60,958 nt of DNA from the NCBI GenBank assembly GCA_903907955.1, contig CAIVPZ010000158.1, positions 1-60,958 of the forward strand, in the 5' to 3' direction. Positions 54,441 to 60,958 of this stretch are shown here, piece by piece. Every line of letters begins with the position of its first letter. Position 1 is the first letter of the stretch. A program made the translations under genes and the position numbers. Under the pieces are notes generated by a model. The model saw only the letters and a list, made by a program, of their open reading frames with translations. It did not search any database and was not told where the DNA came from. This stretch comes from an uncultured Acetobacteraceae bacterium (GTDB lineage: Bacteria; Pseudomonadota; Alphaproteobacteria; Acetobacterales; Acetobacteraceae).

Positions 54441-55121
54441 TCAGCCGATGGCGAGATACAAATTCGAGCTGAACGGACCAAGGCGCAGGCCGGTATGGCC
54501 GATCCGGCATGCCGGGGCAGCTTGGCCGAGTCGCGCCAGCCGGTGGGACGACATCAGGATCAGGTTGGCCGGATCCGCCCATTTCCGCTTGCCGGCGAGG
54601 CGGCATGCCAGCCGGAACGTCGAATCGGCGTAATGAACGAACGGCAATGCCGTGTGATGCTCGACCGGGAAGAATCGGTTCGGCACAGCCGCGAACACAC
54701 TGCGTGCGACCCGGCGCAGCTCGGCAAGGAAAGCCCGTTGGGCATCATCGCTCCCGACATGCTCTAGCACTGCATTGCAGAAGGCGATATCGAAGGCGCC
54801 ATCGGCGAATGGCAGGCCGGCGTTCGCCGCCACGCGTACGTAACGAACACGCGGGAATGCACGCCGAAAGGCTGCGCCGTCGTCCAATCCCACCGCCGTG
54901 ATCGCCTCGGGATGAGGATAGAGCCGCTCCAGCAGATTGGCCCCTTCGCCGACCACGGTGGACACGCCGACGTCGAGGATGCGCGCCACAGGGGGCGGCC
55001 GCATGGTCGCCATAAAGTCACGGTAAATGCGATCACGGGCGCGCACCATCAGGCGCTCGGCAAGCGAGCCGGGCTGCGTAACTTCATAATATCTATCGTC
55101 CCCGTGCACTGTTCCAGTCAT
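54441..55121 (-). CDS. Class I SAM-dependent methyltransferase
   Basis: A 226-residue protein with the Rossmann methyltransferase motif I ARILDVGVSTVVGEG, the acidic end of strand two (VGLDDG), and motif IV FDIAFCNAVLEHVG. A long C-terminal part probably recognises the substrate, which is unknown. Two starts are possible, 55139 and 55121. The promoter at 55145-55173 would start transcription near 55138, so 55121 is preferred: it leaves a short leader with GGTGGCGGG before the ATG. It is convergent with the binding-protein gene. Confidence 0.75.
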   Translation of the reverse strand: MTGTVHGDDRYYEVTQPGSLAERLMVRARDRIYRDFMATMRPPPVARILDVGVSTVVGEGANLLERLYPHPEAITAVGLDDGAAFRRAFPRVRYVRVAANAGLPFADGAFDIAFCNAVLEHVGSDDAQRAFLAELRRVARSVFAAVPNRFFPVEHHTALPFVHYADSTFRLACRLAGKRKWADPANLILMSSHRLARLGQAAPACRIGHTGLRLGPFSSNLYLAIG

Positions 55122-55144
55122 GCCCGCCACCAATGTCATCTCAT

Positions 55145-55173
55145 AATATATCCGGAAAGGACATTCTCATCAA
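55145..55173 (-). promoter_or_regulatory. Sigma-70 promoter for the methyltransferase gene
   Basis: On the minus strand TTGATG (55168-55173) and TATATT (55145-55150) are separated by exactly 17 bases. The predicted transcript start is about 55138, which decides the start codon of the gene. It is one of the clearest housekeeping-type promoters in the window. Confidence 0.65.
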
Positions 55174-55274
55174 GGCTGGCGCGTGTCGGGGGCGGCGTTG
55201 ACCGCCACCCTGGGGCGACTAGTTTGGCACCGCCATGCCGCGCACCGACAGCGCGCGAGGGGAGATCGCCGACC

Positions 55275-56834
55275 TTGCCGAGGCCTGCCAAACTGCTGCG
55301 TGCCGCCATCCTGCCGGTGGTGATGCTGCTGCCCGCCTGCACGGTGGGGCCGGATTTCGAACCTCCCACGCCCTGGTGGAACCCCGCTTCCTGGCGCGGC
55401 ACCGGCCAGCCGGAAGCCGCCGCGCCAGCGGCCAGCCAGCCGGTCACCGAGCCGGTCGATCCGCGCTGGTGGCAGGTGTTCAACGACCCGCTGCTGACCG
55501 GCCTGGAGCAGCGCCTGGCCGCGGCCAACCTCGATGTGCGGGTGGCCAGCCTCCGGCTCGCCGAAGCGCGCGCCACTTTGGGCGTGGCGCAGGCGGCCAC
55601 CCTGCCCTCGCTGAACGGCAATGCCAGCTATACGCGCCAGCAGCTCAGCGAAAAGGGCGCGCTGTCACTGGTCAACACCGGTAACGCCGCGAGCCAGGCC
55701 AACGGCTCGCCCTCGGGCAGCGCCGCGGTGCCGAATATCGGCATTTTCCAGCCCTTCAACCTGTACCAGTACGGCTTCGACGCCTCCTGGGAAGCCGACC
55801 TCTGGGGCCGGGTCCGCCGCACCGTCGAATCCGCGCAGGCCGGCGAGCAGGCCACCGAGGAGGCCCGCCGCGACACCCTGCTGACCGCCACCGCCGAGCT
55901 GGCGCGCGACTACCTGCAGTTGCGCGGGGTGCAGCGCAATCTCGACATCACCCGCCAAAATCTCGACATCGCCCGGCAGAGCCTGGCTCTGACCCGCCAG
56001 CGGGCCGCGGGCGGGCTGACCACCGACCTCGACGTTGCCAACGCCGCCGCCCAGGTGGACACCGTCGCCGCCCAGTTGCCGGCGCTGGAAGCGCAGCAGG
56101 CGCAACTGATCAACGCGCTCGGCCTGTTGCTTGGCGCGCCGCCGGCGGCGCTCACCGCCGACCTCAGCGACCCGAAGGCGATCCCGCCGGTGCCGCCGCG
56201 CGTGCCGGTCGGCCTGCCCTCGGAGCTGGCGCGCCGACGCCCGGATATCCGCCGCGCCGAGGCACAACTGCACGCCGCCACCGCCGATGTCGGCGTGGCG
56301 GTGGGCGATTTCTATCCGCGTTTCGCCTTCTCGGGCAGCATCGCCATCCAGGCCATCCAGTTCAACGACCTGGCCGACTGGGGCGCCGCCAAGACCTATG
56401 CGTTCGGCCCGTCGATTACCCTGCCGATCTTCGAGGGCGGCCGGCTGACGCGCACGCTGGAACTGCGCAAGGCGCAGCAGCAGGAGGCGGCGGTGACCTA
56501 TCAGCGCACCGTGCTCGGCGCGCTGCATGAGGTGGACAACGCACTGACCACCTACGATGCCGAGCAGCGCCGCCGCGACCGGCTGGAACAGGCGGTGGCG
56601 CAGAACCGCCGGGCGCTGTCGCTGGCGCGCGACCGCTACACCCAGGGCGTCACCGACTTCCTGCAGGTGCTGGACGTGCAGCGCAACCTGCTGGCGGCCG
56701 AGCAGCAGCTCACCGACAGCACCACCAAGGTCTCGATCGATCTGGTGCAGATCTACAAGGCGCTCGGCGGGGGATGGGAAAGCGATTTTCCGGACGCGCC
56801 GCCGAAGGCAGAGGCCGGGCGGGCCAGCGGCTGA
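55275..56834 (+). CDS. Outer-membrane efflux lipoprotein, NodT/OprM family
   Basis: A 519-residue TolC-like channel protein. The N-terminal lipobox LLPAC gives a lipidated cysteine after about 18 residues, followed by VGPDFEPP as in OprM and NodT. Two OEP repeats carry the long coiled-coil hairpins; segments such as ASWEADLWGRVRR and RRRPDIRRAEAQLHAA are typical. It forms the exit duct of a tripartite efflux pump, but neither the adaptor nor the RND transporter gene is adjacent. The start is TTG at 55275 with GGAG at 55261-55264; no ATG or GTG fits before the lipobox. Confidence 0.85.
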   Translation: MPRPAKLLRAAILPVVMLLPACTVGPDFEPPTPWWNPASWRGTGQPEAAAPAASQPVTEPVDPRWWQVFNDPLLTGLEQRLAAANLDVRVASLRLAEARATLGVAQAATLPSLNGNASYTRQQLSEKGALSLVNTGNAASQANGSPSGSAAVPNIGIFQPFNLYQYGFDASWEADLWGRVRRTVESAQAGEQATEEARRDTLLTATAELARDYLQLRGVQRNLDITRQNLDIARQSLALTRQRAAGGLTTDLDVANAAAQVDTVAAQLPALEAQQAQLINALGLLLGAPPAALTADLSDPKAIPPVPPRVPVGLPSELARRRPDIRRAEAQLHAATADVGVAVGDFYPRFAFSGSIAIQAIQFNDLADWGAAKTYAFGPSITLPIFEGGRLTRTLELRKAQQQEAAVTYQRTVLGALHEVDNALTTYDAEQRRRDRLEQAVAQNRRALSLARDRYTQGVTDFLQVLDVQRNLLAAEQQLTDSTTKVSIDLVQIYKALGGGWESDFPDAPPKAEAGRASG

Positions 56835-57030
56835 GATCCGACTTCAACACCGCTTTTTGGATTGCAGTTTATAATCAAGCGCTTATTGGCGGCCGAACAG
56901 GCGTTGGCACTGGCGTGGTAATGCCGATGCGCCGACCTCTACCAGGGGCTTCGCGTAAACCCAGACTATCTCCCTGATTCTTCAGGCCAACGGGGCACCG
57001 ACGATTTCCAGGTCCGGAATCCCCGGCACT

Positions 57031-57070
57031 AGAGCGCTTTCAGGCTGACCGTAAACGGTCAGCGCGCTCT
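57031..57070. terminator. Two-tier hairpin between convergent efflux and ilvD genes
   Basis: An outer stem AGAGCGC/GCGCTCT (57031-57037 with 57064-57070) encloses a perfect inner stem GCTGACCGT/ACGGTCAGC (57044-57052 with 57055-57063). On the plus strand it is followed by a T-rich tail (GGCTCTTTGTTTTGG). It fits a terminator for the efflux gene and may serve ilvD from the other side. The rest of the 297-base gap shows no gene. Confidence 0.65.
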
Positions 57071-57131
57071 GGCTCTTTGTTTTGGCGAGCAACTTTGCCG
57101 GCCGGCTGTCGCCAGTCTGGCCGGCGTTGCT

Positions 57132-58985
57132 CTAGCGCCGGCGGAGTTGCGATACGTCGCGAACGGCACCGCGCGCGGCGCTGGTGGTCAGCGCCGCGTA
57201 GGTCTGCAACGCTGGAGATACCTTGCGGTCGCGGGCCACCGGCTGCCAGGCATCGGCACCGCGCGCCTCCATCGCCGTGCGTCGGCGGGCGAGCTCGGCA
57301 TCGTCGACATCCAGGCGGATAAGCCGCGCCGGGATGTCGATTTCGATCCGGTCCCCCGCCTCGACCAGCCCGATCGTGCCGCCCTCGGCCGCCTCGGGCG
57401 AGACATGGCCGATCGACAGGCCGGCGGTGCCGCCGGAGAACCTGCCATCGGTAATCAGCGCACAGACTTTGCCCAGCCCCTTCGACTTCAGGTAGCTGGT
57501 CGGATACAGCATCTCCTGCATGCCCGGCCCGCCGCGCGGTCCCTCGTAGCGGATCAGCACCACGTCGCCAGCCACCACGCGCCCGCCCAGAATGGCGGAA
57601 ACGGCGTCATCCTGGCTCTCGAAGATACGGGCAGGCCCGGAGAAGCACAGATTGGCGGCATCCACGCCGGCGGTCTTCACCACGCTGCCATCCATGGCCA
57701 GGTTGCCGAACAGGATCGCCAGCCCGCCATCCCGCGAATAGGCGTGCGCCACATCGCGGATGACCCCGGAATCGCGGTCGAAGTCCGGCGCGTCCCAGCG
57801 GGCGGACTGGCTGAACGCCTCGGTGGTCGGCACGCCGCCGGGCGCGGCGCTGAAGAACGCGTGTACCGGGGCCGCCGCAGTGCGGCGCACATCCCACCGT
57901 TCCAGCGCCTCGCCGAGATTAGAACTGTGCACGGTGGAGACCGCGCGGTCGATCAGCCCGGCGCGGTCCAGTTCGCCGAGGATGGCGAAGATGCCGCCGG
58001 CGCGGTGGACGTCTTCCAGATGCACATTCGCGACCGACGGCGCCACCTTGCACAGCACCGGCACCCGGCGGGACAGGCGGTCGATATCCTGCATGGTGAA
58101 CGGCACGCCGGCCTCCTGCGCCGCCGCCAGCAGGTGCAGCACGGTGTTGGTGCTGCCGCCCATGGCGATATCGACCGACATCGCGTTCTCGAACGCCGCG
58201 AAACTGGCGATGCCGCGGGGCAGCACGCTGGAATCGTCCCGCTCGTACCAGCGCAGCGCGAGGTCCACGATGGTGCGCCCCGCCTCGAGGAACAGGGCGC
58301 GGCGGTCGGCATGGGTGGCGAGCATCGTGCCGTTGCCGGGCAGCGCCAGGCCGAGCGCCTCCATCAGGCAGTTCATCGAATTGGCGGTGAACATGCCCGA
58401 ACACGAGCCGCAGGTCGGGCAGGCCGAGCGCTCCATCACCAGCACCTCCTCGTCGGAAGCGCTGGCATCGGCGGCGAGCACCATGGCGTCGATCAGATCG
58501 ACCGTGCGGGACTGGCCCTTATGCACCACCTTGCCCGCCTCCATCGGCCCGCCGGAAACAAAGATGGTGGGAATGTTTAGCCGCAGCGATGCCATCAGCA
58601 TGCCCGGGGTGATCTTGTCGCAGTTGGAAATGCACACCAGCGCGTCGGCACAATGCGCGTTGACCATGTATTCGACCGAATCGGCGATCAGCTCGCGCGA
58701 GGGCAGGCTGTACAGCATGCCGTCATGGCCCATGGCGATGCCGTCATCAATGGCGATGGTGTTGAATTCCTTGGCCACGCCGCCGGCCGCCGCGATCTCG
58801 CGGGCAACCAGCTGGCCGAGATCCTTCAGATGGACATGGCCGGGGACGAACTGGGTGAAGGAGTTGGCAACCGCGATGATCGGCTTGCCGAAATCGCCGT
58901 CCTTCATGCCGGTGGCCCGCCACAGACCGCGGGCGCCGGCCATGTTGCGGCCATGAGTGGAGGTGCGGGAACGCAGGACGGGCAT
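57132..58985 (-). CDS. ilvD: Dihydroxy-acid dehydratase
   Basis: A 617-residue iron-sulfur enzyme that dehydrates 2,3-dihydroxy acids to 2-keto acids in isoleucine, valine and leucine synthesis. Conserved segments are [20 protein letters not shown] at the N terminus, [10 protein letters not shown] and [17 protein letters not shown] with the cluster cysteines, and TDGRFSGGT and [10 protein letters not shown] at the C terminus. GAGGAG stands just before the ATG at 58985. The gene is alone; no other ilv genes are nearby. Confidence 0.96.
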   Translation of the reverse strand: MPVLRSRTSTHGRNMAGARGLWRATGMKDGDFGKPIIAVANSFTQFVPGHVHLKDLGQLVAREIAAAGGVAKEFNTIAIDDGIAMGHDGMLYSLPSRELIADSVEYMVNAHCADALVCISNCDKITPGMLMASLRLNIPTIFVSGGPMEAGKVVHKGQSRTVDLIDAMVLAADASASDEEVLVMERSACPTCGSCSGMFTANSMNCLMEALGLALPGNGTMLATHADRRALFLEAGRTIVDLALRWYERDDSSVLPRGIASFAAFENAMSVDIAMGGSTNTVLHLLAAAQEAGVPFTMQDIDRLSRRVPVLCKVAPSVANVHLEDVHRAGGIFAILGELDRAGLIDRAVSTVHSSNLGEALERWDVRRTAAAPVHAFFSAAPGGVPTTEAFSQSARWDAPDFDRDSGVIRDVAHAYSRDGGLAILFGNLAMDGSVVKTAGVDAANLCFSGPARIFESQDDAVSAILGGRVVAGDVVLIRYEGPRGGPGMQEMLYPTSYLKSKGLGKVCALITDGRFSGGTAGLSIGHVSPEAAEGGTIGLVEAGDRIEIDIPARLIRLDVDDAELARRRTAMEARGADAWQPVARDRKVSPALQTYAALTTSAARGAVRDVSQLRRR

Positions 58986-59332
58986 GTGCGGGCTCCTCGG
59001 GTATTGCCGGGATGTGCACCCAAGCGGGGGCGGCTTCAACTCCCGTGCGGGCTCGGGCGGGAGCGCTCGTGAGGATGGCGGGGCCTGTGGTGTGACCGGT
59101 TCGGGTGGACGGCGGCTCTTTTCGCTTGCGCTGCTCCTTCAGGCCGCCGGACCACCGGCGGCCTGATTGCCTCAGAGGCTGACCCGGAATCGTTTCGGAA
59201 TGATATATTGATTCGTTGCAGCGGCTTGATGTCGTGGGCCGAGCGGCCTTCGCGCGGGGGTTGGGTGATGCCAGCGACTGCGATCTTCTCGGGATTGCGA
59301 AGACACCGAGGAGACAGGCCATGGTCTGGACT
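58986..59332. other. ilvD upstream region with a strong hairpin
   Basis: No gene is supported. A perfect 11-base stem pairs 59140-59150 with 59155-59165 around the loop ACCA. It lies about 155 bases upstream of ilvD on its transcript side. There is no T-run and no leader peptide with a branched-chain codon run, so I do not call it an attenuator. An AT-rich patch (GATATATTGATT, near 59202-59213) may hold a promoter, direction uncertain. Confidence 0.5.
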
Positions 59333-59436
59333 GAGAATTTGAAAAAGAATGCCCGCAAGCCGCCGGGCGATGACGAAAAACTCAATGATATCAGCGAGCG
59401 TTCTTTTTCAAGTTCGAATTGTTTTTCAAGCTCTGA
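59333..59436. repeat. Dispersed ~103-bp repeat, copy 2
   Basis: Second copy of the element at 10330-10432, one base longer. Here it is followed directly by the region that encodes the N terminus of a broken IS5-type transposase, so the element may be the left end of that insertion sequence or a related mobile derivative. Its long stem is less well paired than in copy 1. Confidence 0.75.
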
Positions 59437-59437
59437 C

Positions 59438-59781
59438 ATCACACGGCCGAAGTATCGGCGCGACGGGCTGCGCTATGCAAGCGACATCACCGACTCCGAA
59501 TGGGCGGTGATCGCGCCGCCTCTGCTGCCGCCGGCCACATGCGGGCGGTCGCGCAAGGCCAGCCGTCGGGAGGCGATCAACGGCGTTTTCTGCATGGCCC
59601 AGGCCGGCTGCCAGTGGCGCATGCTGCCGAAAGATTTCCCGCCGTCCACCACGGTGCAACGGTAGTTCTACTGCTGGCGCGATAGCGGGCTGTGGCCGAC
59701 CATCAACCATGTGCTGCTGATGCAGGTGCGCGAAGCGGCCGGTCGCGAGGCCAGCCGCCCGTCTCCGTGCCGGCGGGGTGG
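59438..59781 (+). pseudogene. Degraded IS5-family transposase fragment
   Basis: The reading ITRPKYRRDGLRYASDITDSEW, followed by GCQWRMLPKDFPP, is the N terminus of an IS5-type transposase, but the initial ATG has become ATC. A TAG stop at 59663-59665 interrupts it. Reading on, FYCWRDSGLWPTINHVLLM and GREAS continue the family before a frameshift near 59750 and loss of the rest, including the DDE catalytic region. At least three independent lesions make it clearly inactive. Confidence 0.8.
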
Positions 59782-59965
59782 ATCGTCCCGTTAACGCGGT
59801 GTTTGCCATTGCGGCGCAGGGTCTGAACTGTGCCGTCGATCCTCCTCTGGGATTTGCTACCGGTACGGAAGGCCACGGACACCCTGGAACAGTGTCCGGG
59901 CTTCCGATTGTTTGCGTGGCAGAAGAGTGCGTCCCCAGACCGTGGGTCAAGGAGGCTTGCCGACC

Positions 59966-60847
59966 ATGCCGATTATGTGGCGCGAATCAATGTCCGTGGA
60001 TGGCGGGCTGATCGATGGGGATCATCAAAATCTGATCAGAATCATCAACGAATTCGAAACCGTTGCCCCCGGTATCGCGGCCCGGGAGCAGTTGCGGACT
60101 ATCATTATCAAACTGCATGATTATACGAAACGGCATTTTCGGCGAGAGGAAGAACTTCAGCGATCCATAAATTTCGCAGAATGCGAAGCTCATCGTCATA
60201 CACATGTCGAAATGATTAATTCAATCGTCCGCCTTCAATCGGAACTCGCGGATATTAAAGATAACGATCTATTTATAGCTCACAAAAATATGAGCTTTTT
60301 TCTTCGAAAATGGTTAATTGATCACGTGATCAAATCAGATTTGTGCATGAGACCATTTTTTTGTCAGATAAATAATACAAATATGACACGACCGTTAAAC
60401 TTAAATAATCTTCATGGTCTTGGTATTGTGTTGGTTGATGATCAACCATTTATTCGACACACCATGATAGCGATCCTGCGGTCCATCGACCGCAGTTTTG
60501 TTGTCAGTGTGGCAGGGGATGGCGAATCGGCATTATCGCTGATTGCCGAGACCCATCCCGAGTTGGTCCTTTGCGACATCAACATGCAGCCGATGGACGG
60601 GCTGCGGGTCATTGACGGCCTGCGCAACCACGCGAACCCCGCGGTGCGCGATGCGGCAGTGATCGTGCTGACATCGCACACCGATGGCGAAGCGATCCAA
60701 AGCGCCGCCCGCCTCAAGATCCAGGGCTATCTGGTCAAACCAGTATCGCGCATGCATATCGAACATAAGTTGCACGCAATCTTCCGGGGCCGGCGGCCAT
60801 CGCAGTCAGCAGCCGGTGCTAAGTACTCCTTTTCGCAATTACGGTGA
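59966..60847 (+). CDS. Bacteriohemerythrin fused to a response-regulator receiver domain
   Basis: A 293-residue protein. Residues 1-125 are a hemerythrin domain with the full di-iron ligand set: H20, H57, E61, H76, H80, H120 and D125. It would bind O2, and perhaps NO, at a non-heme iron pair. After a short linker, residues about 150-275 form a receiver with acidic residues D158 and D159, phospho-acceptor D204 in CDINMQPMDG and K258 in VKPVSR. There is no output domain. Such a protein could let oxygen binding influence phosphorelay, or the reverse. GGAGG at 59951-59955 precedes the ATG. The hemerythrin half is AT-richer than the receiver half. Mobile-element debris lies on both sides. Confidence 0.82.
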   Translation: MPIMWRESMSVDGGLIDGDHQNLIRIINEFETVAPGIAAREQLRTIIIKLHDYTKRHFRREEELQRSINFAECEAHRHTHVEMINSIVRLQSELADIKDNDLFIAHKNMSFFLRKWLIDHVIKSDLCMRPFFCQINNTNMTRPLNLNNLHGLGIVLVDDQPFIRHTMIAILRSIDRSFVVSVAGDGESALSLIAETHPELVLCDINMQPMDGLRVIDGLRNHANPAVRDAAVIVLTSHTDGEAIQSAARLKIQGYLVKPVSRMHIEHKLHAIFRGRRPSQSAAGAKYSFSQLR

Positions 60848-60910
60848 CGTATTCCGTAAGGCCGACTCGCGAGGGCTTGGCAGGATCACCCTCGGTCAGG
60901 AGGGCGTATC

Positions 60911-60958
60911 ATGCCGAGGAAGAGCCCATACGAGATCAATCTCACTGGGGAGGAGCGA
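60911..60958 (+). CDS. N terminus of an IS630-family transposase (partial)
   Basis: Sixteen codons before the window ends, reading MPRKSPYEINLTGEER, which match the opening of IS630-type transposases (R-K-x-P-Y-x-I-x-L-T-x-E-E-R). AGGAGG stands just upstream of the ATG. The rest lies outside the window, so completeness cannot be judged. Confidence 0.6.
   Translation, partial: MPRKSPYEINLTGEER

Noticed and set aside
59140-59165. Strong hairpin upstream of ilvD as a branched-chain amino acid attenuator
   Set aside because: No T-run follows the stem in the ilvD direction and no leader peptide rich in Ile, Val or Leu codons is present.
60319-60336. Palindrome TTGATCACGTGATCAA resembling an FNR or FixK site
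   Set aside because: It has a 6-base centre instead of 4 and lies inside the hemerythrin coding region, so it is most likely coincidental.

Overview
The window reads as chromosomal DNA of a high-GC alphaproteobacterium, most likely of the family Acetobacteraceae. The evidence is a fused cellulose synthase gene bcsAB followed by bcsC and bcsD (the Komagataeibacter-type arrangement), the order trpB-trpA-accD-folC, and the alphaproteobacterial order tsaE-murU-addB-addA-trxA. Most genes are strongly GC-biased at third positions, so almost every gene casts long antisense shadow frames. I cannot assign genus or species.

Layout. 1-9.9 kb: cellulose synthesis and export (tail of an unknown upstream gene, bcsQ, bcsAB, bcsC, bcsD), all overlapping or nearly so. 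10-14.4 kb: an AhpD-like protein, MlaA, a DMT exporter with a histidine-rich tail, and an iron-permease/cupredoxin fusion coupled to a predicted outer-membrane barrel. 14.7-18.1 kb: a 2-hydroxyacid dehydrogenase, a Sel1-repeat protein and a truncated ISAzo13-type insertion sequence. 18.4-24 kb: a DEAD-box helicase and the trpB-trpA-accD-folC operon. 24.1-33.4 kb: an orphan 57-codon gene, the DNA-repair/cell-wall operon on the minus strand, and a divergent ferredoxin-NADP reductase. 33.5-37.6 kb: a shortened DUF29 protein, an FAD-dependent dehydrogenase, a lipoprotein behind a well-placed FNR/FixK box, and a quinone oxidoreductase.

37.7-44.8 kb is a signalling block: a frameshifted response regulator, a receiver-kinase protein whose phospho-acceptor histidine is replaced by aspartate, and two paralogous DctB/NtrB-like membrane kinases. 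45-47 kb is an AT-richer islet with GT61 and GT9 glycosyltransferases behind a strong sigma-70 promoter. 47.7-52.6 kb is a second signalling block: a PAS protein ending in a DnaQ-type exonuclease, a two-helix membrane peptide and a sodium/solute-symporter histidine kinase, all translationally coupled. 52.8-59 kb holds an orphan peptide-type binding protein, a methyltransferase, an outer-membrane efflux lipoprotein and ilvD. The end is mobile-element debris (an IS5-type pseudogene and the start of an IS630-type transposase) flanking a bacteriohemerythrin fused to a response-regulator receiver.

No tRNA, rRNA, CRISPR array or recognisable riboswitch was found. Several repeat families are dispersed through the window: tandem GC-rich hairpins at four sites, a ~103-bp element with two copies 49 kb apart, and a 21-bp repeat after two kinase genes. 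No single locus is clearly a new defence or biosynthetic system. The strongest unusual signals are the FNR-type promoter of the lipoprotein, the hemerythrin-receiver fusion, the two kinase blocks that have lost or never had a linked response regulator, and the exonuclease/symporter-kinase operon.
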